Assembly (NCBI RefSeq): GCF_006443095.1
Contig: NZ_VFWZ01000001.1
Span: 124,001 to 188,000 of the forward strand
DNA length: 64,000 nucleotides
From: Aquimarina algicola
Lineage (GTDB): Bacteria > Bacteroidota > Bacteroidia > Flavobacteriales > Flavobacteriaceae
Direction of reading: 5' to 3'
A program made the translations under genes and the position numbers. Shown one piece after another: positions 35,128 to 42,395 of the stretch (its first letter is position 1; every line of letters starts with the position of its first letter). Under the pieces are notes generated by a model that was given only the letters and a program-made list of their open reading frames with translations, was not told where the DNA came from and searched no databases.

Positions 35128-36516
35128 ATGAAAACAATAGAAAATCTACATAAAACTCTAATTCAAAGGAAACGTCCAGAGGATGTGGCTCAAATCATCC
35201 TTGAAGTTTTAGAATATAACCTGTCTTCTAATGAAAAAGACATTTTAAAAAAAGCCTCTAAAGGTTCACTCAAAAACACTTTTTTTGAATACACATCAAT
35301 GATGCAAGAATTTGCAACAGCTATAGGTGCAGAAAAGCAGATTAAAAAGACAATTGAAATCTTTAAGTTAAGTAACAAAGACTCTGTTGACTACTACAAT
35401 GTAGATGATATTAAAAAGTTTATTGAAGAAGTTTCTCCATTAATTAACAAAGTAGTAGGTGCAAATAACTTTCTTTCTGATAGATTAAATAAGGAACAGC
35501 GAAAAGAAAAAGGTCTTAATTTAAGTAAAAGAAGCTACAATAAGAAATGGAGACTTTTGAAGCGATTAGAAAATAAGCTTCTTAAGTATAAACGAGAAAT
35601 TAAAAAAATTGAATTTCAAAAAATTGGAAAGCACGGACTTGCGCATACCATAAAATTTCAGGAATTTCAAAAAGACCTAAATTCTGCTTGTTTCATAGCT
35701 TATTATAATTCAAGATGTAATCTTAGAAGTGTTTTCACAAATACAAGACAGGAAAGAGCCTTTGATGAAATCTCTCAAATGTTATTAAATCGCTGCAAAG
35801 GAATTTCTACAAATACTGTTCTAGGAATTTTAAAAACAAAAAATAAGCTAAAACAAACTAATAAAACTAATTGGTGGGCAATTTCACATATCTATACTAG
35901 TCAAGAAGTCCTAGGTAATCTTTCTGATAAACATAAAGGAGAGCTTTTGGGGAAATGGACAGGTATTTTACAAGAAATAGCAGACTTACTCGCTGAAATA
36001 TGGTTGAAAAGCGATATTGATAGACAGACAATGGTTGTAAAAAGAGGTAACGACTCTACTACGTGGAACAATACAGCTGGAGCTTGGAATAAAGCAAGAG
36101 ATAATTGGATGAATATAATTTATGCTCTAGGAATGGACTATATTTTAGATGAAATATGTTTTGGTAAGGTTCTTAGGTTAATGGCTGCTGATGTTGTTGC
36201 TTGGCACCATTCTACGGGTGGAAAACTTGACCCAAATACTGATATTTGGAATAAAATACCATTGCCTTGGGAAGTGTTCCAAGGAAAAGAGAATTGTAAT
36301 AAAGAATTGGTTGTAAAATATTGTAATCAAGCAGGGGTCAATCCTGAAAAATCAGGTTGGATTGCACCAAGAGTTCACGGAGTAGCGGAATTTAAACCTA
36401 CACCAGAACTTGTTCACGGAGTAACTGTTTCTAATCCATATTTAGCAACAGTTCTTAAAAAACATAAATATTTTTCAGGTAAAAATGTGAAACCATTATT
36501 TCCTGAAAGAAATTAG
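35128..36516 (+). CDS. Orphan 462-aa protein of unknown function, linked to two unusual tRNA genes
   Basis: I do not recognise a family. The protein has no signal peptide or membrane segment. The N-terminal half (about 1-230) is very rich in Lys and predicted helical (KKWRLLKRLENKLLKYKR), suggestive of nucleic acid binding. The C-terminal half is Trp-rich and looks like a conserved globular domain (STTWNNTAGAWNKARDNW, MAADVVAWHHSTGG, IPLPWEVFQGKENC). The stop TAG (36514-36516) touches the first base of the first tRNA gene, so protein and tRNAs must share a transcript or be processed from it. A tRNA-binding or tRNA-modifying role is an inference from context only. Confidence 0.75.
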   Translation: MKTIENLHKTLIQRKRPEDVAQIILEVLEYNLSSNEKDILKKASKGSLKNTFFEYTSMMQEFATAIGAEKQIKKTIEIFKLSNKDSVDYYNVDDIKKFIEEVSPLINKVVGANNFLSDRLNKEQRKEKGLNLSKRSYNKKWRLLKRLENKLLKYKREIKKIEFQKIGKHGLAHTIKFQEFQKDLNSACFIAYYNSRCNLRSVFTNTRQERAFDEISQMLLNRCKGISTNTVLGILKTKNKLKQTNKTNWWAISHIYTSQEVLGNLSDKHKGELLGKWTGILQEIADLLAEIWLKSDIDRQTMVVKRGNDSTTWNNTAGAWNKARDNWMNIIYALGMDYILDEICFGKVLRLMAADVVAWHHSTGGKLDPNTDIWNKIPLPWEVFQGKENCNKELVVKYCNQAGVNPEKSGWIAPRVHGVAEFKPTPELVHGVTVSNPYLATVLKKHKYFSGKNVKPLFPERN

Positions 36517-36587
36517 ATAGGTTAGTTCAGCGGTAGAACGTTCGGCTCTTTACCCGAATGGACGCAGGTTCGAGCCCTGCACCTATC
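36516..36587 (+). tRNA. tRNA-like gene 1 with an 8-nt anticodon loop
   Basis: A full cloverleaf can be drawn: acceptor GATAGGT/ACCTATC (extendable to 8 bp with A36515-T36588), T8-A9, D arm GTTC-AGCGGTA-GAAC, anticodon stem TTCGG/CCGAA, variable TGGAC, T arm GCAGG-TTCGAGC-CCTGC. Invariant positions (G18G19, A21, TTCGA) are present. The anticodon loop is CTCTTTAC, eight nucleotides instead of seven, so the anticodon cannot be assigned normally; U33 followed by CUUU would be a four-base anticodon. No CCA is encoded. It overlaps the stop codon of the upstream ORF. Confidence 0.75.
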
Positions 36588-36591
36588 TAAG

Positions 36592-36663
36592 TCTGATATA
36601 GCTCAGTGGTAGAGCGTCCGGCTCTTGGACCGGATGGACGTAGGTTCGAGCCCTACTATCAGA
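36592..36663 (+). tRNA. tRNA-like gene 2 with an 8-nt anticodon loop
   Basis: The cloverleaf is acceptor TCTGATA/TATCAGA (extendable to 8 bp with G36591-C36664), TA, D arm GCTC-AGTGGTA-GAGC, anticodon stem TCCGG/CCGGA, variable TGGAC, T arm GTAGG-TTCGAGC-CCTAC. CCA may be encoded at 36664-36666. The anticodon loop CTCTTGGA again has eight bases (U33 then CUUG). It starts 4 nt after tRNA 1, shares its D loop layout, variable loop and T loop, and is clearly a paralogue. Confidence 0.78.
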
Positions 36664-36683
36664 CCAAATAAATAAAAAACTGG

Positions 36684-36757
36684 CTACAACAAGGTATATG
36701 AAATCATAGCACTCTGCGAGATGTAACGATTCATATACTAAACGTTGGCAGTAATTT
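36684..36757. repeat. Cassette-type hairpin site A
   Basis: CAAC (36687-36690) and GTATATGAA (36694-36702) pair with TTCATATAC (36730-36738) and GTTG (36744-36747), with unpaired AAG on the left and TAAAC on the right. The right end TATACTAAACGTTGGCAGTA is shared with sites B and C. It lies between the tRNA pair and the alpha/beta-hydrolase gene, ending 12 nt before that gene. Confidence 0.6.
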
Positions 36758-36769
36758 AAATCACACATC

Positions 36770-37639
36770 CTGAAAGAACATTTATATCATATAGAAACTA
36801 AAGACAACGAAAAAATTGCACTTTGGAAGTTAAGTCCTAAAACAAGTTCCGAAAGACATATTTTTTTAACTCACGGAACTTTCTCGAACAGAAAAATATG
36901 TTCAGGAATTGCTTCTTATTTGACCGAACAAGGATTTACTTGCTGGATAATGGAATGGCGGAATCACGGAGAGAGTTCTAAAGCTCAAAAAGATTTTAAC
37001 TTTGAGACAATTGCAAAATATGACCTCAAATCGACATTTGAATTTGTTTTCAATGACCAAAATATTCAAAACATAGATTGTTTAGCTCATAGCGGTGGCG
37101 GAATTGCTCTTACAATGTTATTGATTAATAACAAAAGCTATCATTCGAAAATTAACAGTATTACATTATTTGGAGTGCAAGCTTTCGGAGCAGGAATGGA
37201 ACTTAATAATCGAATGAAAATTTTAGCGGGTAAATATCTGACAGCATTGCTAGGATTTGTTCCGGCTAAAACTGCAGGTTCAACCGAACATAGAGAAAGT
37301 TATTACACTATGAAACAATGGTTCGATTGGAATTTAAAACACAATTTCGTTGGAGAAAACGGATTTGACTACATGAGCAAAATGAACGAAATAAAGATTC
37401 CGATTTTATCAATCTGTGCGAGCGGAGATAATTTTATTGCACCTAAAGTTGGTTGCGAGAAATATTTAAATGCTTTTGAAAACAAAGAAAATCAATTGGT
37501 TTATCTCTCGAAAGAAAGTGGAAATCTTGAAAATTACAATCATAGCAGAATTTTAAAATCACAGAATTCAAAAAAAGAAATATGGCCAATTGTAACTCAA
37601 TGGATAAATAATAAAAACTATTACCAACATCGTGTATAG
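36770..37639 (+). CDS. Alpha/beta-hydrolase without an obvious start codon (cassette gene)
   Basis: The open frame runs from 36755 and encodes LKEHLYHIETKDNEKIALW, then the conserved FLTHGTFSNRKIC (oxyanion strand), WIMEWRNHGESS and the nucleophile elbow CLAHSGGGIAL, with a late Asp and a His in YNHSR. The first standard start is TTG at 36920, which would delete the conserved N-terminal strands. The most likely starts are CTG at 36770 or ATC at 36767, or the ATG has been lost. It is about 289 aa, cytosolic, and an esterase/lipase-like enzyme. Its stop codon lies inside the left arm of hairpin site B. Confidence 0.75.
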   Translation: MKEHLYHIETKDNEKIALWKLSPKTSSERHIFLTHGTFSNRKICSGIASYLTEQGFTCWIMEWRNHGESSKAQKDFNFETIAKYDLKSTFEFVFNDQNIQNIDCLAHSGGGIALTMLLINNKSYHSKINSITLFGVQAFGAGMELNNRMKILAGKYLTALLGFVPAKTAGSTEHRESYYTMKQWFDWNLKHNFVGENGFDYMSKMNEIKIPILSICASGDNFIAPKVGCEKYLNAFENKENQLVYLSKESGNLENYNHSRILKSQNSKKEIWPIVTQWINNKNYYQHRV

Positions 37640-37757
37640 CTCATTGCGGCTGAATTCCTTTATCGGAATTCATTGCAACTTATTATCCTTCGGTTACGGC
37701 GGAAAATCAGCAATGATTTTCCACAACGAACCATACACAAAACCGATGGCAGTAATT
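37624..37757. repeat. Cassette-type hairpin site B
   Basis: CATC-GTGTAT (37628-37637) pairs with ATACAC (37733-37738) and GATG (37745-37748), with AAAACC unpaired on the right. Inside are two hairpins, GAATTCC/GGAATTC and GGAAAATC/GATTTTCC. The right end TACACAAAACCGATGGCAGT matches sites A and C. The stop codon of the hydrolase lies in the left arm, and the next ATG is 21 nt after the site. Confidence 0.6.
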
Positions 37758-37778
37758 AAAGCGTAACTGATTAAAACT

Positions 37779-38345
37779 ATGAAAAAAATATTGAACTTAA
37801 CGTTGCTAATAATTATCTGGAACAATGTGTCTTATGCTCAAAATAAAAAATGCAACTCATTTGAAGTTTGGATTGATGATGATAAAGGAGAGTTTACAAA
37901 TATAAGAGCTGAACCAAATGGAACCATAATCTTCAAAATCAATCACAAAAATTATAATAATTGGGGATATCTCGTAAATGTAATTGATTCAAAAAATGGT
38001 TGGCTAAAAATAAACAACATTACAGGAATGGACGAATGTGAAATTTCAAACTTTGAAGGTTGGATTCACACTTCTGTTGTAGGAATTACAACAACACACG
38101 ACATTTATTTATTGGATGAACCAAATGGAAAAAGATTATTAAAAATTATAGGAGAAACATTAGAACACTTTAAAGTACTAGATGAAGCTGATGGCGAAAA
38201 ATTAATTGAAATAAAAGGAGAAAAAATAAACCATTTTAAAATTATTGATATAGATTGTAATTGGATGAAGATTAAAACAAAAAAAGGAAGTGGGTGGGTT
38301 CAGTCAGAAAAATTATGTGGAAACCCTGTCACAACTTGTCCTTAA
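37779..38345 (+). CDS. Exported SH3-like domain protein (cassette gene)
   Basis: The 188-aa protein has a signal peptide (LNLTLLIIIWNNVSYAQ). Two bacterial SH3-type beta-barrel units follow: a first with NIRAEPNGTII, GYLVNVIDSKNGWLKINN and GWIHTSVVG, and a second ending IDCNWMKIKTKKGSGWVQSEKLCG. It is probably periplasmic and may bind cell-wall peptide or protein ligands. It is a single gene between hairpin sites B and C. Confidence 0.7.
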   Translation: MKKILNLTLLIIIWNNVSYAQNKKCNSFEVWIDDDKGEFTNIRAEPNGTIIFKINHKNYNNWGYLVNVIDSKNGWLKINNITGMDECEISNFEGWIHTSVVGITTTHDIYLLDEPNGKRLLKIIGETLEHFKVLDEADGEKLIEIKGEKINHFKIIDIDCNWMKIKTKKGSGWVQSEKLCGNPVTTCP

Positions 38346-38496
38346 GCATATATACTCCCAATACCGTATATAATTTATTGTCGGTTTTTTGCCTACTTGC
38401 AGAAGTCCTCGCGGACTTTTTCTTTCAGTAATTATATATTAAATTCGGTTCTTTAAACATGCAACAAACCATATACAAAACAACGTTAGCAATAAT
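38346..38496. repeat. Cassette-type hairpin site C
   Basis: TATATAATT (38367-38375) pairs with AATTATATA (38430-38438), with CCG/CGG outside and AGTCC/GGACT (38404-38417) as an inner hairpin. The right end ATACAAAACAACGTTAGCAA ends at about 38496, only 5 nt before the next ATG. It begins directly after the stop codon of the SH3 gene. Confidence 0.55.
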
Positions 38497-38501
38497 ACAT
38501 T

Positions 38502-39083
38502 ATGGCCATTCATCCTTTAATTAATTATCTAACTGACTCTATTGTTCTTTCCAATCAAGAAGAATCGTTATTATTATCGAAGATAAGTATTAGAAAATAT
38601 CTAAAAGGGCAGTATATTCTGCAACAAGGAGATTCATGTAAATTTTTAAATTTCATTATTTCTGGAACAACCAAAACGTTCCATATTGATAATGATGGAA
38701 ATGAACATATTTTTAGATTTGCAATAGAAAATTGGTGGGCTACAGATTTACCAAGCTTTCTTAATCAAGAAATTTCAAATACTAATATTCAATGTTTAGA
38801 GGATACTGAAATTGTTCAAATTTCTCTTAAAGATTTGGAAGAATTATTCCTTAATATTTCTGAGCTGGAGCATTTTTTCCGTATTCTTTTTCAAAAAGTA
38901 TCAATTACTTTAGAAAAACGTATTATTACAAATTTGAGTTTTTCTGCTAAAGAAAAATACCTTCTATTCAAAGAAGAATATCCAGAGTTTGAACAAAGAA
39001 TACCGCAATATATGGTTGCTTCTTATTTAGGTATTTCAAAACAATATTTAAGTGAAATACGCAATCAACTTGTTTCTAAATAA
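38502..39083 (+). CDS. Crp/Fnr-family transcription regulator (second copy)
   Basis: The 193-aa protein has a cNMP-binding-like beta-roll (YILQQGDSCKFLNFIISGTTKTFHIDNDGNEHIFRF, ENWWATD) and a C-terminal HTH (QRIPQYMVASYLGISKQYLSEIRNQ). It is a clear paralogue of the 32794 gene (shared NEHI-type and ENWW segments and HTH). It precedes an AhpD-like, azoreductase-like and membrane-protein operon, its probable target. Confidence 0.85.
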   Translation: MAIHPLINYLTDSIVLSNQEESLLLSKISIRKYLKGQYILQQGDSCKFLNFIISGTTKTFHIDNDGNEHIFRFAIENWWATDLPSFLNQEISNTNIQCLEDTEIVQISLKDLEELFLNISELEHFFRILFQKVSITLEKRIITNLSFSAKEKYLLFKEEYPEFEQRIPQYMVASYLGISKQYLSEIRNQLVSK

Positions 39084-39089
39084 AAAATG

Positions 39090-39126
39090 TTCAGCTATCT
39101 GAACCAAATTTCTTCAAATAGCTGAA
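39090..39126. promoter_or_regulatory. Dyad between the second Crp/Fnr gene and its neighbour operon
   Basis: TTCAGCTAT (39090-39098) and ATAGCTGAA (39118-39126) are perfect inverted repeats 19 nt apart. They lie upstream of a -7-like AATCTTTG (39149-39156), so the dyad centre is near -55. It could be an operator or a weak terminator for the regulator gene (no U run follows). Confidence 0.4.
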
Positions 39127-39178
39127 TTCATAAAAACTACTTAGTTCCAATCTTTGTGCTATCAATAAAACATAAAGA

Positions 39179-39727
39179 ATGGATACAAATTCAAAAATTA
39201 AATTCGAAGTTCCTGTAAGAGAACAAATGTCTGCAGACAATTTGCCTGTATACGATGCTATTGTAAAATCTGTAGGTTTTATGCCCAATCTTTTTGCAAC
39301 CTTAGGTTTATCAAATAATGGTTTAAATAGGTATATATCATTTCAAAATGATAAACCTTCTTTAACCAATAAAGAAAAAGAAGCTATTAATTTAATAGTA
39401 AGCGAAGTAAATGATTGTAATTATTGTAAAGCTGCACATACTGCCATTGGCAAAATGAATGGCTATACAGATGAGCAAGCGATTGAAATTAGAAGCGGAA
39501 AAGTTTCTTTTGATAAAAAGTTAAATGCCTTGGTTAAACTCGCCAAAGATATTGCAGAAGCAAGAGGTAAAATAAATCAGAAGTTTTTAGAATGCTTTTT
39601 TAATGAAGGTTATGGCAAAGGACATTTAGTTGATGTAATTATACAAGTTGGTGAAAAAACCATCACTAACTATCTGCATAATGTTACTCAAGTTGATATT
39701 GATTTTCCAGAAGTTCAAGAACTATAA
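39179..39727 (+). CDS. AhpD/carboxymuconolactone decarboxylase-family peroxidase-related protein
   Basis: The 182-aa protein has the AhpD-like core: SEVNDCNYCKAAHTAIG, with the redox CxxC and downstream His, preceded by the acidic residue used for proton relay. The helix HLVDVIIQVGEKTITNYLHN follows. Such proteins act as alkylhydroperoxidase-type thiol enzymes. It is the first gene of an operon with an azoreductase-like flavoprotein. Confidence 0.85.
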   Translation: MDTNSKIKFEVPVREQMSADNLPVYDAIVKSVGFMPNLFATLGLSNNGLNRYISFQNDKPSLTNKEKEAINLIVSEVNDCNYCKAAHTAIGKMNGYTDEQAIEIRSGKVSFDKKLNALVKLAKDIAEARGKINQKFLECFFNEGYGKGHLVDVIIQVGEKTITNYLHNVTQVDIDFPEVQEL

Positions 39728-39752
39728 ACCTCATTTAATAATTAAATTCATT

Positions 39753-40355
39753 ATGACAAAAGTATTAAATATTATAGCTTCTCCTCGAGGGGAAAAATCA
39801 AAATCAAGCACTTTAGCTAAAGCTTATCTTCAAAATTTAAACTCAAATGCTACCATTGACACTTTAGAACTTTGGAAAGAAAATCTACCTGAGTTTGAAG
39901 CAAATAAAGCGGCTGCAAAAATGACCTTTTTTGGTGATGGTGAAATGGATGAAAATAAAAGAAATGCTTGGCGTAATATTACTGATATCACATTACGATT
40001 TACTGAGGCAGATCACTATGTTTTTTCAATACCAATGTGGAATGGAGGAATCCCTTATAAGCTAAAACAATACATAGACATTATTACTCAACCAGGATTA
40101 TTATTTGGCTTCGATCCAGAAAATGGATATTCCGGTTTATTAGAAGAGAAAAAAGCGACCGTAATTTATACGAGTGGAGTTTTTTCGCCTGGTGCAGATC
40201 CAAAGTATGGTACTGATTACCATTCTAATTATTTCAACTGGTGGCTAAATATGATTGGGATCAAAGATATAGAAGAAATAAGATTTCAGCCTTCTTTATT
40301 AACAGCAAATCCAGAGAAAGACTTCCAAGAAGTGTTGTATAAAATTAATAAGTAA
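39753..40355 (+). CDS. FMN-dependent NADH-azoreductase/NAD(P)H quinone oxidoreductase-like protein
   Basis: Starting at the ATG 39753, the 200-aa protein has the flavodoxin-like fold of the AzoR family: KVLNIIASPRGEKSKSSTLAKAYL (phosphate-binding loop), FSIPMWNGGIPYKLKQYIDIITQPG (FMN loop) and VIYTSGVFSPGADPKYGTDYHSNYFNWWL. It would reduce quinones or azo compounds with NAD(P)H. It lies 25 nt after the AhpD-like gene. Confidence 0.87.
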   Translation: MTKVLNIIASPRGEKSKSSTLAKAYLQNLNSNATIDTLELWKENLPEFEANKAAAKMTFFGDGEMDENKRNAWRNITDITLRFTEADHYVFSIPMWNGGIPYKLKQYIDIITQPGLLFGFDPENGYSGLLEEKKATVIYTSGVFSPGADPKYGTDYHSNYFNWWLNMIGIKDIEEIRFQPSLLTANPEKDFQEVLYKINK

Positions 40356-40359
40356 AAAA

Positions 40360-40863
40360 ATGACAAATTCATCAATATTTAATTTTACAAAATCGTCTAG
40401 TCCGATTAAAACAATACTTTGGTCAGGATTAGTAGCAGGTGTATTAGATGCTGTAGCAGGAGTAATCGTTTATTTTATCTTTTTCAAATTTAATCCTTTT
40501 CAAGTGTTGCAATTTATTGCTACAGGAGTTCATGGAGCTGAAGCTATGAACGGTGGAATAACCATGATTATAGCAGGAACTATCTATCATTTTATCATAG
40601 CTTATGCTTGTGCTATTGTCTATTTTTTCCTTTATCCAAGGCTTGCCTTTTTAAGGACAAACATAACTTTAATGGGTTTAATATTTGGTTTGGGGATATG
40701 GCTAGTTATGAATTTAATAGTAATACCACTGTCAAATGTTCCTGAAAGCCCTTTTGATATTAACCTGACTATTATTGGTATGGTTTGGCATATGACTTTG
40801 GTTGGGCTACCTATTGCGCTGATTACTGCCAAGTATTTTTCAAAAGAAGAACGTCAAAATTAA
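40360..40863 (+). CDS. Four-helix membrane protein of unknown function
   Basis: The 167-aa protein has four hydrophobic segments (about 19-41, 62-87, 98-121 and 134-156) and a short charged tail (KYFSKEERQN). It begins 4 nt after the azoreductase-like gene and ends the operon. No family was recognised with confidence; similar small membrane proteins occur next to redox enzymes. Confidence 0.65.
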   Translation: MTNSSIFNFTKSSSPIKTILWSGLVAGVLDAVAGVIVYFIFFKFNPFQVLQFIATGVHGAEAMNGGITMIIAGTIYHFIIAYACAIVYFFLYPRLAFLRTNITLMGLIFGLGIWLVMNLIVIPLSNVPESPFDINLTIIGMVWHMTLVGLPIALITAKYFSKEERQN

Positions 40864-41219
40864 AGTATACAACAATGCATAAGAAAACATAGGGTTTTTG
40901 TTCTTAATCAAAAATGCTATATCTATTTGCAAAGTCGCCAAATATAAAATTCGGCATTCACAAAAAATAATAAAAGCAAAATATTTATATTTGGCTTAGT
41001 ACCAAACTGAAACGTATCGCTTATCACTAGCTATACGTTTCTTATACGAGACGTTGTATGTAGTTCCCTACATAAAGAAACTCTATTACTTTAATGAGAT
41101 AACATCAAATTTTTAGGTTTTTTTGAAAAAATTGATGTTGAAAAAACTGGGAAGTATTATAAATAAAGAGATTTGAATGAGATTAATAAAATTTAACGTT
41201 AATCAGAATTTAAAAAACT
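40864..41219. repeat. Cassette-type hairpin site D and 356-bp non-coding region
   Basis: ACAAC (40869-40873) and ATAAG (40879-40883) pair with CTTAT (41041-41045) and GTTGT (41053-41057). Inside is a 12-bp perfect stem GCCAAATATAAA (40937-40948) with 40984-40995, and a 9-bp stem GAAACGTAT (41009-41017) with 41033-41041. The right end TTATACGAGACGTTGTATGT resembles the other sites. From 41063 to 41219 nothing further is seen except AT-rich leader. Confidence 0.55.
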
Positions 41220-41648
41220 ATGTGTGAGTTTAACGATGGATTTATCTTATGCTCTTGTGAATTCAATAATGAGGAAATTAATACTCAAGATGATTCAAAG
41301 ATAGAATATATCTGGGAGTTACGTATTTTAAAAAGTAAGGAATTGGCTATAGGGAGAACCGTTCCACCTATGGAAGATATTGGTAGTGGATTAAATTCTG
41401 AATGGGTATTATTATACTTAAATTCTGAACAATGTTTTGATTTCAATTATCAACCTGAAGAAGGAGATAATTTAGTTATATATCCTAACACTAAAGGATA
41501 TTACAATCAAAATATAAGGTATCTTTCATTCATCTTTAAAGAAGGAAGTTGGCAAGAGGATTTTTATGATGAATTGGGAGAATTAACCAAACTGAAAAGC
41601 AGGAAATACAAGGGGAAAATTAAAACTACATATAACAAATCTAAATGA
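41220..41648 (+). CDS. Hypothetical protein (cassette gene)
   Basis: The 142-aa protein has no signal peptide and no recognised family. It begins MCEFNDGFILCSCEFNNEEI, contains YIWELRILKSKELAIGRTVPP and NIRYLSFIFKEGSWQEDFYDELG, and ends in a basic tail (KSRKYKGKIKTTYNKSK). Mixed beta/alpha composition suggests a small cytosolic protein. It lies alone between site D and a possible half-site E, in the pattern of the other cassette genes. Confidence 0.55.
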   Translation: MCEFNDGFILCSCEFNNEEINTQDDSKIEYIWELRILKSKELAIGRTVPPMEDIGSGLNSEWVLLYLNSEQCFDFNYQPEEGDNLVIYPNTKGYYNQNIRYLSFIFKEGSWQEDFYDELGELTKLKSRKYKGKIKTTYNKSK

Positions 41649-41828
41649 TTTAGGGAAATACTTAACTGAATTGATCAAAGGTTATTCAGGAAACGGTGGT
41701 GGAAACCCTGAAGTTTCGTCTTTAACATTATGAAAATAATAGAAGTGTAATCGCTAAAACGAAAGTATAAACGTAAAACAAAGATCTGTGTAAAACCGAA
41801 GGGCCTGTAATTAGAAATCTGTTATTAC

Positions 41829-41850
41829 TCATACACGAAACGTTAATCTA
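41829..41850. repeat. Possible right half of a fifth cassette hairpin (site E)
   Basis: CATACACGAAACGTTAATC resembles the right ends of sites A-D (ATAYAC-nAAACGTT). A pairing left arm is not found in the preceding 180 nt, so this may be a decayed site. The 41649-41941 interval holds no gene. Confidence 0.35.
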
Positions 41851-41941
41851 AAGTAGCAAATTCTCAAATAAAACAACTTTTTTAAAAAAAATATCAAAAT
41901 TAGTTTCTTGTCAATCATTTGTAGGCTCGCACAGTGATATT

Positions 41942-42313
41942 TCACTCGACATGAAAAGTCTTAATTTTTGCAATAGAGTCGCAATTTTCAATAAGCATAT
42001 TTACTTTTTTATCTTTGGTGCTACCTTCAATAAAGTAGGTTCTACAAGAGTCTAATTTGGTATTGCTCTTAGAAAAATTAACGTCTCCTTCGGTTAGTAT
42101 GTTTTTTAAATCCATGGAATCCAGTTCGGATTGATCAAAAACAAGAGCTGCTTTTTCAGAAAAAACTTTTTCTTTAATTCTAATATTTTTTAATACTCTT
42201 GATGATGGGCCATAATCACAAGAAGTTTTTTTGCCTCCTAGAAAAAAAAACAAGATAATGAGACCAACTGCGAAGCCTCCCAGGTAATAAAAAAGACGTT
42301 GTCCTAATTTCAT
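41942..42313 (-). CDS. DUF4258-like membrane-anchored protein
   Basis: The 123-aa protein has an N-terminal membrane segment (FYYLGGFAVGLIILFFFLGG) followed by KKTSCDYGPSSRVLKNIRIKEK and GDVNFSKSNTKLDSCRTYFIEG, a small domain similar to flavobacterial DUF4258 proteins with two conserved Cys. It is probably anchored in the inner membrane and faces the periplasm. It lies 82 bp downstream of alanine dehydrogenase on the same strand. Confidence 0.7.
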   Translation of the reverse strand: MKLGQRLFYYLGGFAVGLIILFFFLGGKKTSCDYGPSSRVLKNIRIKEKVFSEKAALVFDQSELDSMDLKNILTEGDVNFSKSNTKLDSCRTYFIEGSTKDKKVNMLIENCDSIAKIKTFHVE

Positions 42314-42395
42314 GAAAAATTATCTAAATATAGGTGCCAAAAATAGATAAAGTTCATCAATAATAAAGGACTAAAAGCCGTAATTATGAGGTTTT

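Noticed and set aside
36583..36768. 61-aa minus-strand ORF across the tRNA pair
   Set aside because: It is the reverse complement of tRNA 2 and hairpin site A; structured RNA explains the sequence.
36684..41850. CRISPR array
   Set aside because: The repeats are inverted hairpins of variable length with genes between them, not short direct repeats with equal spacers, and no cas gene is present.
36684..41850. Classical integron
   Set aside because: No IntI-like integrase and the GTTRRRY core is not met in the right ends; only the general cassette layout is similar.
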